Shown in pieces: positions 1 through 10,196 of a stretch of DNA of 64,000 bases. This DNA comes from BPJU01 sp964425225 (GTDB taxonomy: Bacteria > Planctomycetota > Planctomycetia > Pirellulales > Pirellulaceae): the NCBI GenBank assembly GCA_964425225.1, contig CAYRMD010000018.1, forward strand, positions 5,668-69,667, given 5' to 3'. Every line of letters begins with the position of its first letter. Position 1 is the stretch's first letter. The translations under genes and the position numbers were made by a program. A model generated the notes under the pieces. It made no database searches. It was not told where the DNA came from and worked only from the letters and a program-made list of their open reading frames with translations.

Positions 1-111
1 CGCCAGTAACGTGACGAAAACCACCATTGTCGGCGGATAGGTGAGCGTGCTGGTGGCGAGTTGCCTTACGTTGCGCCGCAAAGCGCGGTTAGGGTGGTTC
101 GACGCTGTCAT
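1..111 (-). CDS. N-terminal fragment of a membrane protein, cut by window edge
   Basis: On the minus strand an ATG at 111 opens a frame that stays open for 37 codons to the window edge. The peptide begins MTASNHPNRALRRNV, so it has a basic N-terminal tail, and then turns hydrophobic (TMVVFVTLLA), as in the first membrane segment of a transporter permease or similar protein. No strong ribosome binding site is visible. The family cannot be named from 37 residues. The call rests only on the open frame and the basic-then-hydrophobic pattern, so it may be chance. Confidence 0.4.
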   Translation of the reverse strand, partial: MTASNHPNRALRRNVRQLATSTLTYPPTMVVFVTLLA

Positions 112-717
112 TTCAGAACAGGTTTTGTTGCGGGTTTTGCTAGCGCCTAAGTGCAGCCACCGACGTGACTAGCCTTTGACACTCGGTGCGTCGCGATTGT
201 AGGTACGTGCGTCAATAACGTAGCAACGTACCCTGACATCGTAAGTTTTTGAGAAAGCCTGCGGCGCAAGTAACTCTCCGTGCCTTGGCGATGGCACCGC
301 AAACTTGGTGCACTCAGGTAGCGCACGACCTCTCGGATTGAGTTCCCAACGTGGCCCGATGAAGGAACGCGAGCCGATTCGCTGGTTGCCGCTTTCTGAC
401 GGTCGCGGCTCGGATGAATTCATGCCAAGGCGCTATGGAAATGGGAAAGCCGTAGCGGTCGCATTGTTGGACTTAGCGTCTTGCGCCTTTGCGTTTCTTG
501 CCGGAGCCACGGGCCGCTCCCTTACGGTTGCAGATCGTATAACTAGCCATCTTCGGAAGCAGTAGGGGCAAGCTGGGCTGACAGCCGCATGCGTTACAGC
601 TGGTTGCCATCTACAATTTAAGGTGCACACACTGGCATCATGGCTTGGTTTGCACTTAGATAAAGGCCGAGGATAATATCCGTTGACTTTTTACCGAGTG
701 GGCAAGGATTGTATATC
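112..717. other. Intergenic region, no gene supported
   Basis: About 600 bases between the left-edge gene and the helicase gene. Short overlapping open frames exist on both strands, but none has a ribosome binding site, recognisable motif or convincing composition. A TTGACT box lies at 683-688, but I could not pair it with a good -10 at the right spacing. Confidence 0.5.
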
Positions 718-3700
718 ATGGCCGATGCAGCGACCGCGGGAGGTCACGATTTTCATAGTGCGTTGAATCGTGCCAGACGGGAGCTGTTGGACTTATCGGT
801 GCGAAATCGACTGCTCCATACTCCGCGCGGTGCTGGGCGCAGCTCGCGTTTGGAAATTATCGGACATAGCTCCACACAGGTTTTCGATTATTTAGTCGCG
901 CGGCGCCGCAAAATGTATTTTGCTGCGGCCAAACAACCGGCCCTACCGGACGACTCGTCCAGCGCCGGCATCGTTGCCGGAAATGATGCTCCCAGTTTGG
1001 CGATACCCATCGAGGACGGTGGCGGACCGATCGAAAGCAATTCGTCAGCGCAAATTCCTATACCGGGGGAATCCGACTCGATCGGCAACTTGTCCCTGGC
1101 GCATGCGGATGAAGAACAAGCACCGCCGACCGATCCGACCGATAACAAATTGCAGACGACTCTTTCTCCGGAGCAACTTCAGTACCGGTTGCGCCGGTTG
1201 TTAAATGATGCGCGAACCTACGAGGAGGAGTTGGGGGTCAATATTCTATACTTGGCATTAGGATTCCTGAAATGGTTCGAGCCAGATCGGCCGCAAGTAC
1301 CGCGATTCGCACCGTTGATTTTGGTGCCCGTCAGTTTACGGCGCGCTTCGGCATGGTCGCGGTTCACTTTGGAGTATCGGGAAGAAGAAATCACCACCAA
1401 CTTATCGCTTCAGGCGCGTCTGCGCGCCGATCATCAGATCACGCTTCCGGACATTCCGGCCACCGAGGATTTGGATCCACAAACGTATTTTGCGGAGGTG
1501 CGTTCGGCCATCGCACACCTTCCAGCTTGGGAAATTCTACCGAACGACATCGTACTGTGGTTTTTCTCATTTTCGAAGTTTCTTATCTATCGCGATTTGG
1601 ATCCCGATTTATGGCCCGAACGTCTTCGGTTAGAAGATCATCCGCTTCTTGGTCCCCTGTTGGGCACTTCTGCTCCGGCCTGGAAACCTCTGTGCGATTC
1701 GAAACCGCTCGAGGACTTTGTTTCCTCTCGCGAAGAAATACACGTGTTGGATGCCGACGGTAGTCAAGCCGTGGCGCTACGCGATGTACAATCCGGCTGC
1801 AGCCTTGTTATTCAAGGTCCACCGGGAACCGGCAAGTCGCAAACGATAGCTAATTTGATCGCGGCGGCAATTGTGCGCGGAAAAAAAGTTCTCTTCGTTG
1901 CCGAAAAACTGGCGGCTTTGGAGGTCGTTTATCGTCGTCTTGCGCAATTGGGTATCGCCGATGTGGCTTTGGAACTGCACAGCCACAAGGCCAGCAAGCG
2001 GATGGTGCTCGAACAGTTGCGCTCAACCTTACAGCTCCCGCTGGTGGAAAACGTGGAACTTGAGTCCTTCTTCGAGCAACTGGATGCCTGTCGTCGCCAG
2101 TTGGACGAACATCTGATGATGCTCCACGCACCGATCGGCTCAAGCGGCCAAACACCGTATCAGTTGCTGGGGACGCTTGTGCGACTACGCCATTCAGGGA
2201 TTCGGCCCCAGGATTTGCCGGTAGGAGCTGTCGAGCAATGGACGGCCGGAGAGGCAGCAAAGCGGCGTGAAGCACTGCAGGCGTTGAAAGCTGCGCGGCA
2301 ACATTTGGATCGGCCACCGGTGGATCACCCGTGGCGCGGCGTCGAGCTCGAGTATGTGCTTCCGAGCGATCGTGACCGCCTTATCCATAAAGTGCAAGCT
2401 CTTGAGCCACTTTTTGCAACGTGGCAAAAAGTTGTCGCTGAGGCTGCCCAAGTTCTCGATTTGGAATCGCCGCGAACTATTCGTGAGGCATCGGCTTTGG
2501 TTCGGTGGGCAGAGTTACTCGGGGCTGCTCCCCCGCTCGACCATACGCGTTTAGCTGATGCAAGCTGGGAGAAAAACCTTGGCCAGTTGGAACAACTTGT
2601 CGCCGCGGGCAAGCGACTTCGCCAAATTCGTGACCACTGGCATCGAACCGTAGCCCACAGCGCTTGGCGCCAGGATTGGTCAGTCGTCTACCAAACCCTT
2701 CAACGACTGGGACCGTCGCTGTGGCGCTTCTTTAAACCTTCCTACTACACAGCCATAAGGCAGTTGCGGCGCCACATGGCGTCTCAACTTCCTCGAAACC
2801 TCGAGAAACGGCTGACGTTGCTGCGGGAGTTGCAAGAAGCGCAGCAATTGGAGTCACAGTTGACCGCCCCGAGCAGCGAGCTAGTGGGCAAGCGGGCCTT
2901 CGGTGTGTATTGGCGTGGCGTGGATTCTGACTGGGATGCGGTCGACGAGATCGTGGCTTGGCGTCGCCGAGTACGCGATGCAGCGATATCCAGAGATTGG
3001 CTTCGTGCGACAGCTGCTCTGCCGCAACTACCTACTCCGCCGCCCACAGGACGAGTAATTCAAACGCAACAAGAATTGTTGGCGCAACTAGAGAATTGCG
3101 TACACATGGCCCGTTTGGACACCGGCAGGGCATTTGGTGTCGTAGGCGTGCAGGAAGTGCCGTTGGAAACGTTGCGCGGTTACTTCCTTCAGTGGTGTGC
3201 CTACCCAGAACAACTCGATGCATGGGTCCAATATCGTACGCGCGAAAAAGAGGCAATGCTATTGGGGTTAGAGCCCTGGTGCAGGGCTCTGGCCGAGAAT
3301 CGGATCGGGGGCGAGCAATTGGTAGAAACCTGGCAAGCAAGCTATTCGGAGGCTCTCTTGCGAGTAGCCTTCGAGCAGCGTCCGTGTTTGGCGCGGTTTT
3401 CGGCTGAGGACTACCAACGGCAGCTCGAGACCTTTTGCCGCCTGGACCGCCAGCGGATGCACTGGGCCGTGCAGGAAGTACAACTTGCCCACCGCCGAAT
3501 GTTACCTCGCCTCGATACCCCGCTAGGCGAAATGGCTGTTCTGAGCCGCGAGCTTGCGAAGAAAACTCGCCATTTGCCGATACGAAAATTGTTATCCGAA
3601 GCAGGACGCGTTATTCAGCAGATCAAACCGGTGTTTTTGATGAGTCCGTTGTCTGTGGCACAGTATTTGGAACCTGGTGCCGTTGCCTTCGATTGGCTGC

Positions 3701-5691
3701 TGATTGATGAGGCCAGTCAGATCGAACCGGTAGATGCTTTTGGGGCAATCGCCCGTTGCCGTCAAATAGTAGTCGTTGGTGACAGCAAACAGCTTCCCCC
3801 CACTCCCTTTTTCCAACGCTTAGCCGCCCATGAAGTTGCTGAAGCAACAGACGACGCAACGTCCACAACGGCGGACCTGGAAAGTATCCTGTCTCTGTGC
3901 TTAGCTCGACAGATGCCCAGCCGGATGCTGCGTTGGCATTATCGCAGCCGCCACCACTCGTTGATCGCGGTGTCAAACCGCGAATTTTATGATAACCAGT
4001 TGATCGTTATTCCCAGCCCTACGGCTCGCTCACCCGATCAGGGTTTGGAATTTCGTTACGTGGCAGAGGGGCGCTATGACCGAGGTAAATCGGCCACCAA
4101 CCGCCCCGAAGCACTTGCGGTTGCACAGGCTATCATCCAACATGCTCAATCGTACCCGCACCTATCACTTGGTGTGGGTACTTTAAGTCTCCCGCAACGG
4201 GACGCTATCGAAGATCAATTGGAGCGATTGCGACGCGAGCATCCCAAATGCGAGCCCTTTTTTTCCTTGGACGGTCCGGAGCCCTTCTTCATTAAAAACT
4301 TGGAAAACATCCAGGGTGACGAACGCGACGTCATTTTCATTTCGATCGGTTACGGTCCGGATCACGAAGGCCATATTCACTACAACTTTGGTCCCATTTC
4401 TCAGCAGGGTGGGGAACGGCGCTTGAATGTTCTGATAACGCGAGCACGGAAACGGTGTGTTGTGTTTTCTTCTCTGCGAGCAAATCAGATCGATTTATCG
4501 CGCGCCACGGGTGTCGGAGCACGTGTCCTTCGGACCTTTCTGGAATTTGCTGAACGAGGTGACTTCTCTGCGCCGGACACCGAATGCCGTACGTTCGTAT
4601 CGGACTTGGATCATCAGATCGCTCAACAATTGGCTGAACATGGGTACCGAGTAGCGCCCAGCGTCGGGTTAGCGGGTCTTTATGTCGAGTTGGCGGTGCG
4701 CGACCCCAAAGAGCCCAATTCCTTCATCTTGGGCCTGGATCTAGATGGTCCACAGCGATTGAAACTACCCTCGACGCGAGATCGGGAACGTATCCGTCCT
4801 GAGGTGCTGGTTGATCGCGGTTGGAAGCTCCACCGCACGTGGACGATCGACTGGTATCGTCGTCCGGAACACGAACTTCGCCGGTTGCTTTCGGCCGTTC
4901 AATCCCCGGATGGCCCTGCCGGTAACGGGGAGGTTACGAGCCCAACGGATCCTGACGTGCCCGAACAGCCGTCCCCTCGCTCTTCGAACCAAACTTCTAC
5001 GGAGCTAACGTCGGATGGCCCGGCGGATGCATCGAGCCGTTCGATGGATGGCAATAGCGGGAATGCCACGACAAACTCGATGATTTCCAGCGCGGTTTCA
5101 TGCCAGCCCTATCGGGTAGCTCTGCTACGCGTGCCCCGCAGGGTTGTCGAGACGGCTTTAAGGGATGGAACCGGCGAACAGTTGGCTAAATGGGTGCATC
5201 GTATCATCCAGTTAGAAGGCCCGATCCATAGCTCGCTGGTCGCTCGCCGCATTGCCTATGGCAGTCAGAAGCGGTGTACCGCTCAATTGCGCCGCGTGGT
5301 CAACCAAACCCTTGAACATCTAGTTGCCGCTGGCCAGATTAGGGTGGATGGCCCATTTTGCTATGATGCGCATGGCCCGCTGGGCTTGGTGCGCAACCGC
5401 GACAAAGTTCCCGATGACGATCTTCAGGATCCACGGATGCTGCCACCTGGGGAGGTCCGGCAAGCCTTGTTAGCTTTGGCTGAGGTTTATCTGGGCATCA
5501 CACAATACGAGCTGATGCAGGCCGCAGCTCAGCTACTGGGTGTCTCGGGCCAGCGTAAAGCGTTCCAAGAAGTGGTTGAAACACAAATCCGTCACCTGGT
5601 GTCCAACCAACAATTGATCCATCGCAATGGACGCTATTATGTAGCCACGCAATGTGTTGATGATAACCCATCGGGCATTTCGGAAGGCTAG
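718..5691 (+). CDS. DUF4011 / superfamily-1 helicase with Vsr-like nuclease domain and DUF3320
   Basis: A large ATP-dependent helicase-type protein of 1657 residues. The N-terminus (about 15-300) matches the DUF4011 pattern (RARRELLDLSVRNRLL). Walker A is GPPGTGKS at 367-374, Walker B/motif II is DEAS at 997-1000, followed by a GDSKQLPP motif, a GDERDVI motif near 1197 and a motif VI-like LNVLITRAR near 1235. Residues about 1293-1390 resemble the MTES_1575/Vsr-like endonuclease domain, and the last 200 residues resemble DUF3320. The TTG at 709 is rejected as start because AAGG at 704-707 is spaced correctly only for the ATG at 718. COG1112-type helicases of this kind occur in anti-phage systems such as Mokosh and in R-M-like islands; no kinase, PLD or methyltransferase partner is seen here. 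Role in defence is inferred. The gene stands alone. Confidence 0.85.
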   Translation: MADAATAGGHDFHSALNRARRELLDLSVRNRLLHTPRGAGRSSRLEIIGHSSTQVFDYLVARRRKMYFAAAKQPALPDDSSSAGIVAGNDAPSLAIPIEDGGGPIESNSSAQIPIPGESDSIGNLSLAHADEEQAPPTDPTDNKLQTTLSPEQLQYRLRRLLNDARTYEEELGVNILYLALGFLKWFEPDRPQVPRFAPLILVPVSLRRASAWSRFTLEYREEEITTNLSLQARLRADHQITLPDIPATEDLDPQTYFAEVRSAIAHLPAWEILPNDIVLWFFSFSKFLIYRDLDPDLWPERLRLEDHPLLGPLLGTSAPAWKPLCDSKPLEDFVSSREEIHVLDADGSQAVALRDVQSGCSLVIQGPPGTGKSQTIANLIAAAIVRGKKVLFVAEKLAALEVVYRRLAQLGIADVALELHSHKASKRMVLEQLRSTLQLPLVENVELESFFEQLDACRRQLDEHLMMLHAPIGSSGQTPYQLLGTLVRLRHSGIRPQDLPVGAVEQWTAGEAAKRREALQALKAARQHLDRPPVDHPWRGVELEYVLPSDRDRLIHKVQALEPLFATWQKVVAEAAQVLDLESPRTIREASALVRWAELLGAAPPLDHTRLADASWEKNLGQLEQLVAAGKRLRQIRDHWHRTVAHSAWRQDWSVVYQTLQRLGPSLWRFFKPSYYTAIRQLRRHMASQLPRNLEKRLTLLRELQEAQQLESQLTAPSSELVGKRAFGVYWRGVDSDWDAVDEIVAWRRRVRDAAISRDWLRATAALPQLPTPPPTGRVIQTQQELLAQLENCVHMARLDTGRAFGVVGVQEVPLETLRGYFLQWCAYPEQLDAWVQYRTREKEAMLLGLEPWCRALAENRIGGEQLVETWQASYSEALLRVAFEQRPCLARFSAEDYQRQLETFCRLDRQRMHWAVQEVQLAHRRMLPRLDTPLGEMAVLSRELAKKTRHLPIRKLLSEAGRVIQQIKPVFLMSPLSVAQYLEPGAVAFDWLLIDEASQIEPVDAFGAIARCRQIVVVGDSKQLPPTPFFQRLAAHEVAEATDDATSTTADLESILSLCLARQMPSRMLRWHYRSRHHSLIAVSNREFYDNQLIVIPSPTARSPDQGLEFRYVAEGRYDRGKSATNRPEALAVAQAIIQHAQSYPHLSLGVGTLSLPQRDAIEDQLERLRREHPKCEPFFSLDGPEPFFIKNLENIQGDERDVIFISIGYGPDHEGHIHYNFGPISQQGGERRLNVLITRARKRCVVFSSLRANQIDLSRATGVGARVLRTFLEFAERGDFSAPDTECRTFVSDLDHQIAQQLAEHGYRVAPSVGLAGLYVELAVRDPKEPNSFILGLDLDGPQRLKLPSTRDRERIRPEVLVDRGWKLHRTWTIDWYRRPEHELRRLLSAVQSPDGPAGNGEVTSPTDPDVPEQPSPRSSNQTSTELTSDGPADASSRSMDGNSGNATTNSMISSAVSCQPYRVALLRVPRRVVETALRDGTGEQLAKWVHRIIQLEGPIHSSLVARRIAYGSQKRCTAQLRRVVNQTLEHLVAAGQIRVDGPFCYDAHGPLGLVRNRDKVPDDDLQDPRMLPPGEVRQALLALAEVYLGITQYELMQAAAQLLGVSGQRKAFQEVVETQIRHLVSNQQLIHRNGRYYVATQCVDDNPSGISEG

Positions 5692-6186
5692 TGGGCACCG
5701 CGTTCTGACGCGGCCTCCATCTTGAACTGCTGCAAGCGACACGACGTGCCGCTAGCCACGTTCTGGTTGTAGCGGAAACGCCCTTGGAAGTGCCGGAGCA
5801 CTGGATAGCCAACCGCCGGAACCATTGGCGGAGTTGATTCTACGTATGTCTCCGACCGCAGTCCAAGCTTGTCTCCCAACAGATGCGGCTGACAATAGTT
5901 CCACCCGCCGTATCACTTCCGGGGCCCACGTGAGACCAAATTTTGGCCCCCGTACAACTACTTCCGGAGCCCGCAAAAGAACGTCTTTTGTAAACCTTTT
6001 CGCGTTCATCTCTGTCATCCTGTGTCCAGCAAATAACGAAGCTCTAACGCTTCGATAAGCCGGATAATCGCGGCAAGTTATATCAACCAATAAAGGACTT
6101 GCCATTTCTTACCCCACGACGGCCGATACGAACAGTGCTGGGTAGGACAGTTCCATCGAGCACACCAGGTAAGGCCGAGGTTAACC
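5692..6186. other. Intergenic region between helicase and beta-barrel gene
   Basis: About 495 bases. A short hairpin (CCGCG/CGCGG, 5 bp) lies shortly after the helicase stop near 5712-5727 but lacks a T-run. No open frame here has a ribosome binding site or recognisable product. Confidence 0.5.
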
Positions 6187-7035
6187 ATGAAAACAGATGT
6201 TTTACGTTTGCTCTATGTGTTGTTTGCGGTGCTATTTGGCATCGCATGGGTCACAGGCAATGGCTACGGCCAACAGTTTCGTTTCGCCAGCGACTGGCTT
6301 GGACAAAGCGGCGCAAGCGTTGGTGAGTCGACCCCCGTACGCCTGATCGACTATACCGCTTCAGCGGACTCGGAAGGCGACAACGCCTGCGACGACGGAT
6401 GTAGCCGAGCTGGATGGGTAGGAAGCAGTGAACTGCTGTTCCTCAAACCTTTCCGCAACGAGAATAATACCTTTGACTTTAACTACCGTACCGGATATCG
6501 AGGCTCGATCGGTTTACAACGCTACGATGGCTTAGGATTCCGCGTGCGGTTCTTTGACTACTTCCAGCGTGCTCCGGGGGATGAGCGCGTCGACATTAAT
6601 TATCTCGATGGGGAACTTTACGATTCGCTCGTCGACAACGAAACGTGGTTCATCTCCGTCGGCGGAGGTATCCGCTATTTGGACTTCTTTTTGGGAGATA
6701 GTCCTGATCCTCTCACAGGAGCCTCACTCACGGGTGTCGGTCCGGTACTCACGGCTGAATTGCAGCGGCACTTGACGGATCGATGGTCGCTATACGCCAT
6801 CACGCGGGGTTCGATCATCGTTGGTAACAAGAATGCGTTTGGCACCATTGAGCCCGACTCAACCGGAGCAATGTACGAGATTCAAGTTGGCGGCCAATGG
6901 AGCCGTCCATGGCGCGGTGCACTCCTTTTTGGCCGCGTCGGCTGGGAAGCCCACAATTACACCAATATCGAGGATGTTGGCATAGAGCAACTGACCCTGA
7001 TGGGAGCGGTGTTGGCTGGTGGTATCCAGCGGTAA
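6187..7035 (+). CDS. Signal-peptide-bearing outer-membrane beta-barrel candidate
   Basis: 282 residues. The first 28 residues form a clear Sec signal (hydrophobic LLYVLFAVLFGIAW, likely cleavage near GYGQ). The mature part is rich in alternating aromatic/polar stretches (for example YRGSIGLQRY, GLGFRVRFFDYF, WFISVGGGIRYLDFF), glycines and acidic loops, and ends in a short strand GAVLAGGIQR. This is the look of an outer-membrane beta-barrel; it resembles the MOMP/Lpg1974-like barrels common in planctomycetes. The ATG is supported by GAGG at 6177-6180 with 6 bases of spacing. It is monocistronic and ends in a strong terminator. Function beyond a porin-like or structural envelope role is not visible. 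Confidence 0.7.
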   Translation: MKTDVLRLLYVLFAVLFGIAWVTGNGYGQQFRFASDWLGQSGASVGESTPVRLIDYTASADSEGDNACDDGCSRAGWVGSSELLFLKPFRNENNTFDFNYRTGYRGSIGLQRYDGLGFRVRFFDYFQRAPGDERVDINYLDGELYDSLVDNETWFISVGGGIRYLDFFLGDSPDPLTGASLTGVGPVLTAELQRHLTDRWSLYAITRGSIIVGNKNAFGTIEPDSTGAMYEIQVGGQWSRPWRGALLFGRVGWEAHNYTNIEDVGIEQLTLMGAVLAGGIQR

Positions 7036-7065
7036 TTCAGCACCTTAAGGCCATCCCTCATTGCT

Positions 7066-7106
7066 GGCGACCGGATGAGAGGTGCATCCGGTCGCCTTGT
7101 TTTTTA
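7066..7106 (+). terminator. Rho-independent terminator
   Basis: Perfect 12-bp inverted repeat (7066-7077 with 7085-7096, GGCGACCGGATG and its complement), 7-base loop, followed by TTGTTTTTT at 7097-7105. It sits 31 bases after the stop of the beta-barrel gene. Best terminator in the window. Confidence 0.93.
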
Positions 7107-7273
7107 TGGGGTCCTGGTAGCGGTTGAGAGTAATGGCGCGTCCTCCGTGTGCTTATGAACCACGCGCACATTCTCAGGGTCTTACAAAGAACGGACACCG
7201 GTACGCGCGTTCCTCGAGCGAGAGTTCGATTTGATCGAAAACATCGTGTCTTAGCAGGATCCGTGACTGCTCG

Positions 7274-8242
7274 TCAGTCGTCCGTCGCCGCATAACAAGC
7301 TGTAAGGCGCACGTGTAGCGTTATCTTTTCTCCGGGCGCAAGGATCTTTAATCCGGACGGGATCCCCGCTGCATATAAGCGAATTGCGTTGGGTACACAC
7401 GTGTATGGCTCGATGCAGACCGCCTGCCGATGAGGCGGTGTATAGATCACGCAAGCTGTAAACTGCTTATCGAACTCTTGAGTAACCTGCCATCCGGAAA
7501 CCGGATCGATGATCACTGTGCGGCACCAACCTTGCTCGTCAAATACCAAGCCACTAAACAAGCTGTCGAATTGCAGAGAGCCGAATTCCAGGCCCTGATG
7601 AAATGCTTGGTAGTCTCGAAGCGGGAAGCGAATCCCCGTAGGTACCAGGCGATCCAGCTCCCATTCTTCATGTACAGGAACCACGACCCGGCAAAGCGAC
7701 GCATCGGTTCCCCCGAGCGGCAAGCGGAAGTAGGGATGGGTCCCGAATCCATACGGCAACGGCTGATCACTTGGATTGTCGATGTAATAGACGCCGTATA
7801 AGGTGTTCCCTTCGACACGGTATTCCGTTTGGATTCGAAAATCGGCCGGCCAGAAAGCAAGTAACGATGGGGCATCGATCGCTGCATGGAACTCGCCAAG
7901 TACCCGGTTTTCCTGTTGCTCGCAAATACGCCATGCTCGCGTACAAACAAAACCATGGATGGCGTTACCGCGTCCATCGTTGGGTTCTAAACTGTAGCGC
8001 TTGCCACGCCAATGGAAAATCCCTTCAGCGATCCGGCCAGGAAATGGAAACAATAGTGGGATACCACTGCCGGAAGGCCGACCGCGTCCGGATACAAATT
8101 CCGGATCTGCCCAAAGCACCTCGCATCTTTGGCCAGCATCCTTGACGACGAACGAAAAACAATTGAACCCGCACCGGAAATGGATCTTGGCCGTGCTTCC
8201 CGTGGCTGGGTCGCGCAATTCCACGAAGTCTTGACGGATCAT
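7274..8242 (-). CDS. Aldose 1-epimerase (mutarotase) family protein
   Basis: 322 residues, the usual length of the galactose-mutarotase superfamily. Family members interconvert alpha and beta anomers of hexoses. The two catalytic-type histidines are visible: His96 in NAIHGF and His169 in YGFGTHPYF. The catalytic glutamate is probably Glu278 in CIEPYT. No signal peptide, so cytoplasmic. Its ATG overlaps the stop of the upstream membrane-protein gene by 4 bases (ATGA), implying translational coupling. It could act with the GalT-type gene at 26548, but they are far apart, and it may be a broader hexose-phosphate epimerase. Confidence 0.88.
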   Translation of the reverse strand: MIRQDFVELRDPATGSTAKIHFRCGFNCFSFVVKDAGQRCEVLWADPEFVSGRGRPSGSGIPLLFPFPGRIAEGIFHWRGKRYSLEPNDGRGNAIHGFVCTRAWRICEQQENRVLGEFHAAIDAPSLLAFWPADFRIQTEYRVEGNTLYGVYYIDNPSDQPLPYGFGTHPYFRLPLGGTDASLCRVVVPVHEEWELDRLVPTGIRFPLRDYQAFHQGLEFGSLQFDSLFSGLVFDEQGWCRTVIIDPVSGWQVTQEFDKQFTACVIYTPPHRQAVCIEPYTCVPNAIRLYAAGIPSGLKILAPGEKITLHVRLTACYAATDD

Positions 8243-9201
8243 AGGGATATCCTTAGATGAAAACGAGCCGACGGGCTACCGGAGAATTCGGGTGACCGGC
8301 TCGACAGCGGCGCCAGTGCCACTCGGCTTACCCACGTCATGATGAGGACCAGGAGCATAATGGTTCCGGCGGTCACCCAAGCTTGTCGGCGTGTAGCTTG
8401 ACCAAACGACATGCCCCAGGTCAACTGAGTGACGAGGAATGCCAGCAAGAGAGATATTGCAAACCCGCCGCTCAACCACAGATTCTCCCCTAATAATCGA
8501 CCTGAGGCGATCGGCGAAAGGCTCACAGCAACCCAGAAACCCACAAGCCATTGTGCTACCGTGCTGCCGAAAATCCAACGGCTGGCCCATCGAGCCCAGT
8601 AGGATTCCAATGGCTGGCGCGGCCACGACGCTAACAACAGTAACCAAGTAGCGCTTACGCCGATCGCCGCAATCGCCGCATGCAAGGCGCGAGGACCAGC
8701 CGACGTAGCGGCAAGCAATTCGCGGAACTTGCCAGCCGTAAGCAACTCACCCGCGTGCTCACCACGATGCGACAACTCCGTGATGACCGCAAACAAGACG
8801 GGGAAATGATACAAAAGGTTCGTCGAGCCTAACACCCCGATAATTGCGCGCAACCCACGCGCGATTCCTTCAGCACGCGGAAACCAATACCACCAGGCCA
8901 ATTGAATGCAGATGCACACGAGTGAAAAAAACCACTCCCAAATCCCATAGTACACTTTCGACGGCATGCGTGCGATCATTCGATCCAAGCCCGAAGACCA
9001 TTCGTACCAGCCCATCGCCACGCCTAAGATGCTCCCGATCAGCAATCCAATGAGCGAAGCGATCAAAAGATGTCGTGCCCAACTTACGGCCTGGCTTCGC
9101 TTGCAGCTGTCGAGCCCTTCCATAGCCGCTACCAGCAACGGCCCCCCAGCACCCACGTCGACTAGCAACAGATGCACACCTGCCAGCAAGTCCATCACCA
9201 T
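8239..9201 (-). CDS. Multi-pass membrane protein, unknown function
   Basis: 320 residues with about eight hydrophobic segments (for example HLLIASLIGLLIGSILGVAM, TWLLLLASW, SGGFAISLLLAFLVTQL, AGTIMLLVLIMTWV), so an integral inner-membrane protein. I do not recognise a family with confidence; the layout loosely recalls planctomycete haem/quinol-type or DUF2231-like membrane proteins. Two in-frame ATGs lie at 9201 and 9195, with no strong ribosome binding site to choose between them. It is the first gene of a two-gene unit with the epimerase, overlapping it by 4 bases. Confidence 0.75.
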   Translation of the reverse strand: MVMDLLAGVHLLLVDVGAGGPLLVAAMEGLDSCKRSQAVSWARHLLIASLIGLLIGSILGVAMGWYEWSSGLDRMIARMPSKVYYGIWEWFFSLVCICIQLAWWYWFPRAEGIARGLRAIIGVLGSTNLLYHFPVLFAVITELSHRGEHAGELLTAGKFRELLAATSAGPRALHAAIAAIGVSATWLLLLASWPRQPLESYWARWASRWIFGSTVAQWLVGFWVAVSLSPIASGRLLGENLWLSGGFAISLLLAFLVTQLTWGMSFGQATRRQAWVTAGTIMLLVLIMTWVSRVALAPLSSRSPEFSGSPSARFHLRISL

Positions 9202-9442
9202 GCAGCCACACCCGCTCGTGTTTTCCCTGCAATTGCTGAAGAATCGCGTTTTTTCGAGGTTGCCTGTTTGCCCAGAGTCTACTGTATCGAGCTCGGGGCG
9301 AAAATGACCGACCGCCTATCTTCCGGTACACCTAGGTACCCAATTGCGTTCGAAGTGCTACCATGTTCTGGTTGTGCGGGCGCCGGTGGCTGCTACGCGA
9401 TCCGAACCGCGTGTTGGACCTTCAAACATAGGGGAAGCGACC

Positions 9443-10156
9443 ATGCGAGTTGTGCTGGCTTTGACTCCAATGCTTTACCAGGTAGCGATCCTCTGCGGCC
9501 TTTCCTCGCTGGCAATTGCGCAGCAAGCGGAACCCCGGTCGCTATTCAATGGTAAAGACCTCACCGGATGGGCCGGTGATGAGCGCTACTGGTCTGTGCA
9601 AGATGGTGCCATTACCGGAACGACGACGGCAGACCAACCGCTGCGATACAATACGTTCCTAGTGTGGAAAGGCGGCGAGGTGCGCAACTTCGAGCTCCGA
9701 CTTGAGTATCGTATCGTCAACGGAAATTCGGGAATCCAATACCGAAGCCGGCTGTTAGATCCCGAGCGCTTTATCGTCGGCGGTTACCAGGCCGACATTG
9801 ATGCTGCTCTGCGATACTCCGGCATAGTTTACGAGGAGCGAGGAAGGGGGATTCTGGCCGAGCGCGGCCAGGCCGTACGCATCCTTCCCGATGGGTCCAA
9901 AGACGTCGTCGGTTTCCTGGGAGACAGCGACGCGCTCCAGGAGAAAATCCGGAAGGAGGATTGGAATGAGTACCGTGTGGTGGCTCAAGGCAATCATCTA
10001 AGACACTACATCAATGGAGTGCTAATGTCCGAAGTTATCGACGAACAGCAGGACAAGGCATCGGCTTCGGGCATCCTCGCGTTCCAACTGCACCAGGGTC
10101 CACCAATGGTTATACAATTTAGAAAAGTAGAACTGCGCGAGCTGCCCGAAAAGTAA
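9443..10156 (+). CDS. Secreted DUF1080 (3-keto-disaccharide hydrolase-like) protein
   Basis: 238 residues from the ATG at 9443, which has GGGGAAG at 9431-9437. An upstream in-frame TTG at 9344 has no such site. A Sec signal occupies roughly residues 1-26 (AILCGLSSLAIAQQ). The mature part carries the DUF1080 hallmarks: SLFNGKDLTGW, an EYRIVNGNSGIQYRS strand-loop, the GGYQADID segment, WNEYRVVAQGNHLRHYINGV and a terminal IQFRKVELREL strand. DUF1080 proteins are concanavalin-like beta-sandwiches, abundant in planctomycetes; some members hydrolyse 3-keto-glycosides. Substrate is not deducible. It is divergently oriented from the membrane-protein/epimerase pair. Confidence 0.88.
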   Translation: MRVVLALTPMLYQVAILCGLSSLAIAQQAEPRSLFNGKDLTGWAGDERYWSVQDGAITGTTTADQPLRYNTFLVWKGGEVRNFELRLEYRIVNGNSGIQYRSRLLDPERFIVGGYQADIDAALRYSGIVYEERGRGILAERGQAVRILPDGSKDVVGFLGDSDALQEKIRKEDWNEYRVVAQGNHLRHYINGVLMSEVIDEQQDKASASGILAFQLHQGPPMVIQFRKVELRELPEK

Positions 10157-10196
10157 GGTGATTGCGTCAGAATTACAGGCAAAAATCATCCTTCCA

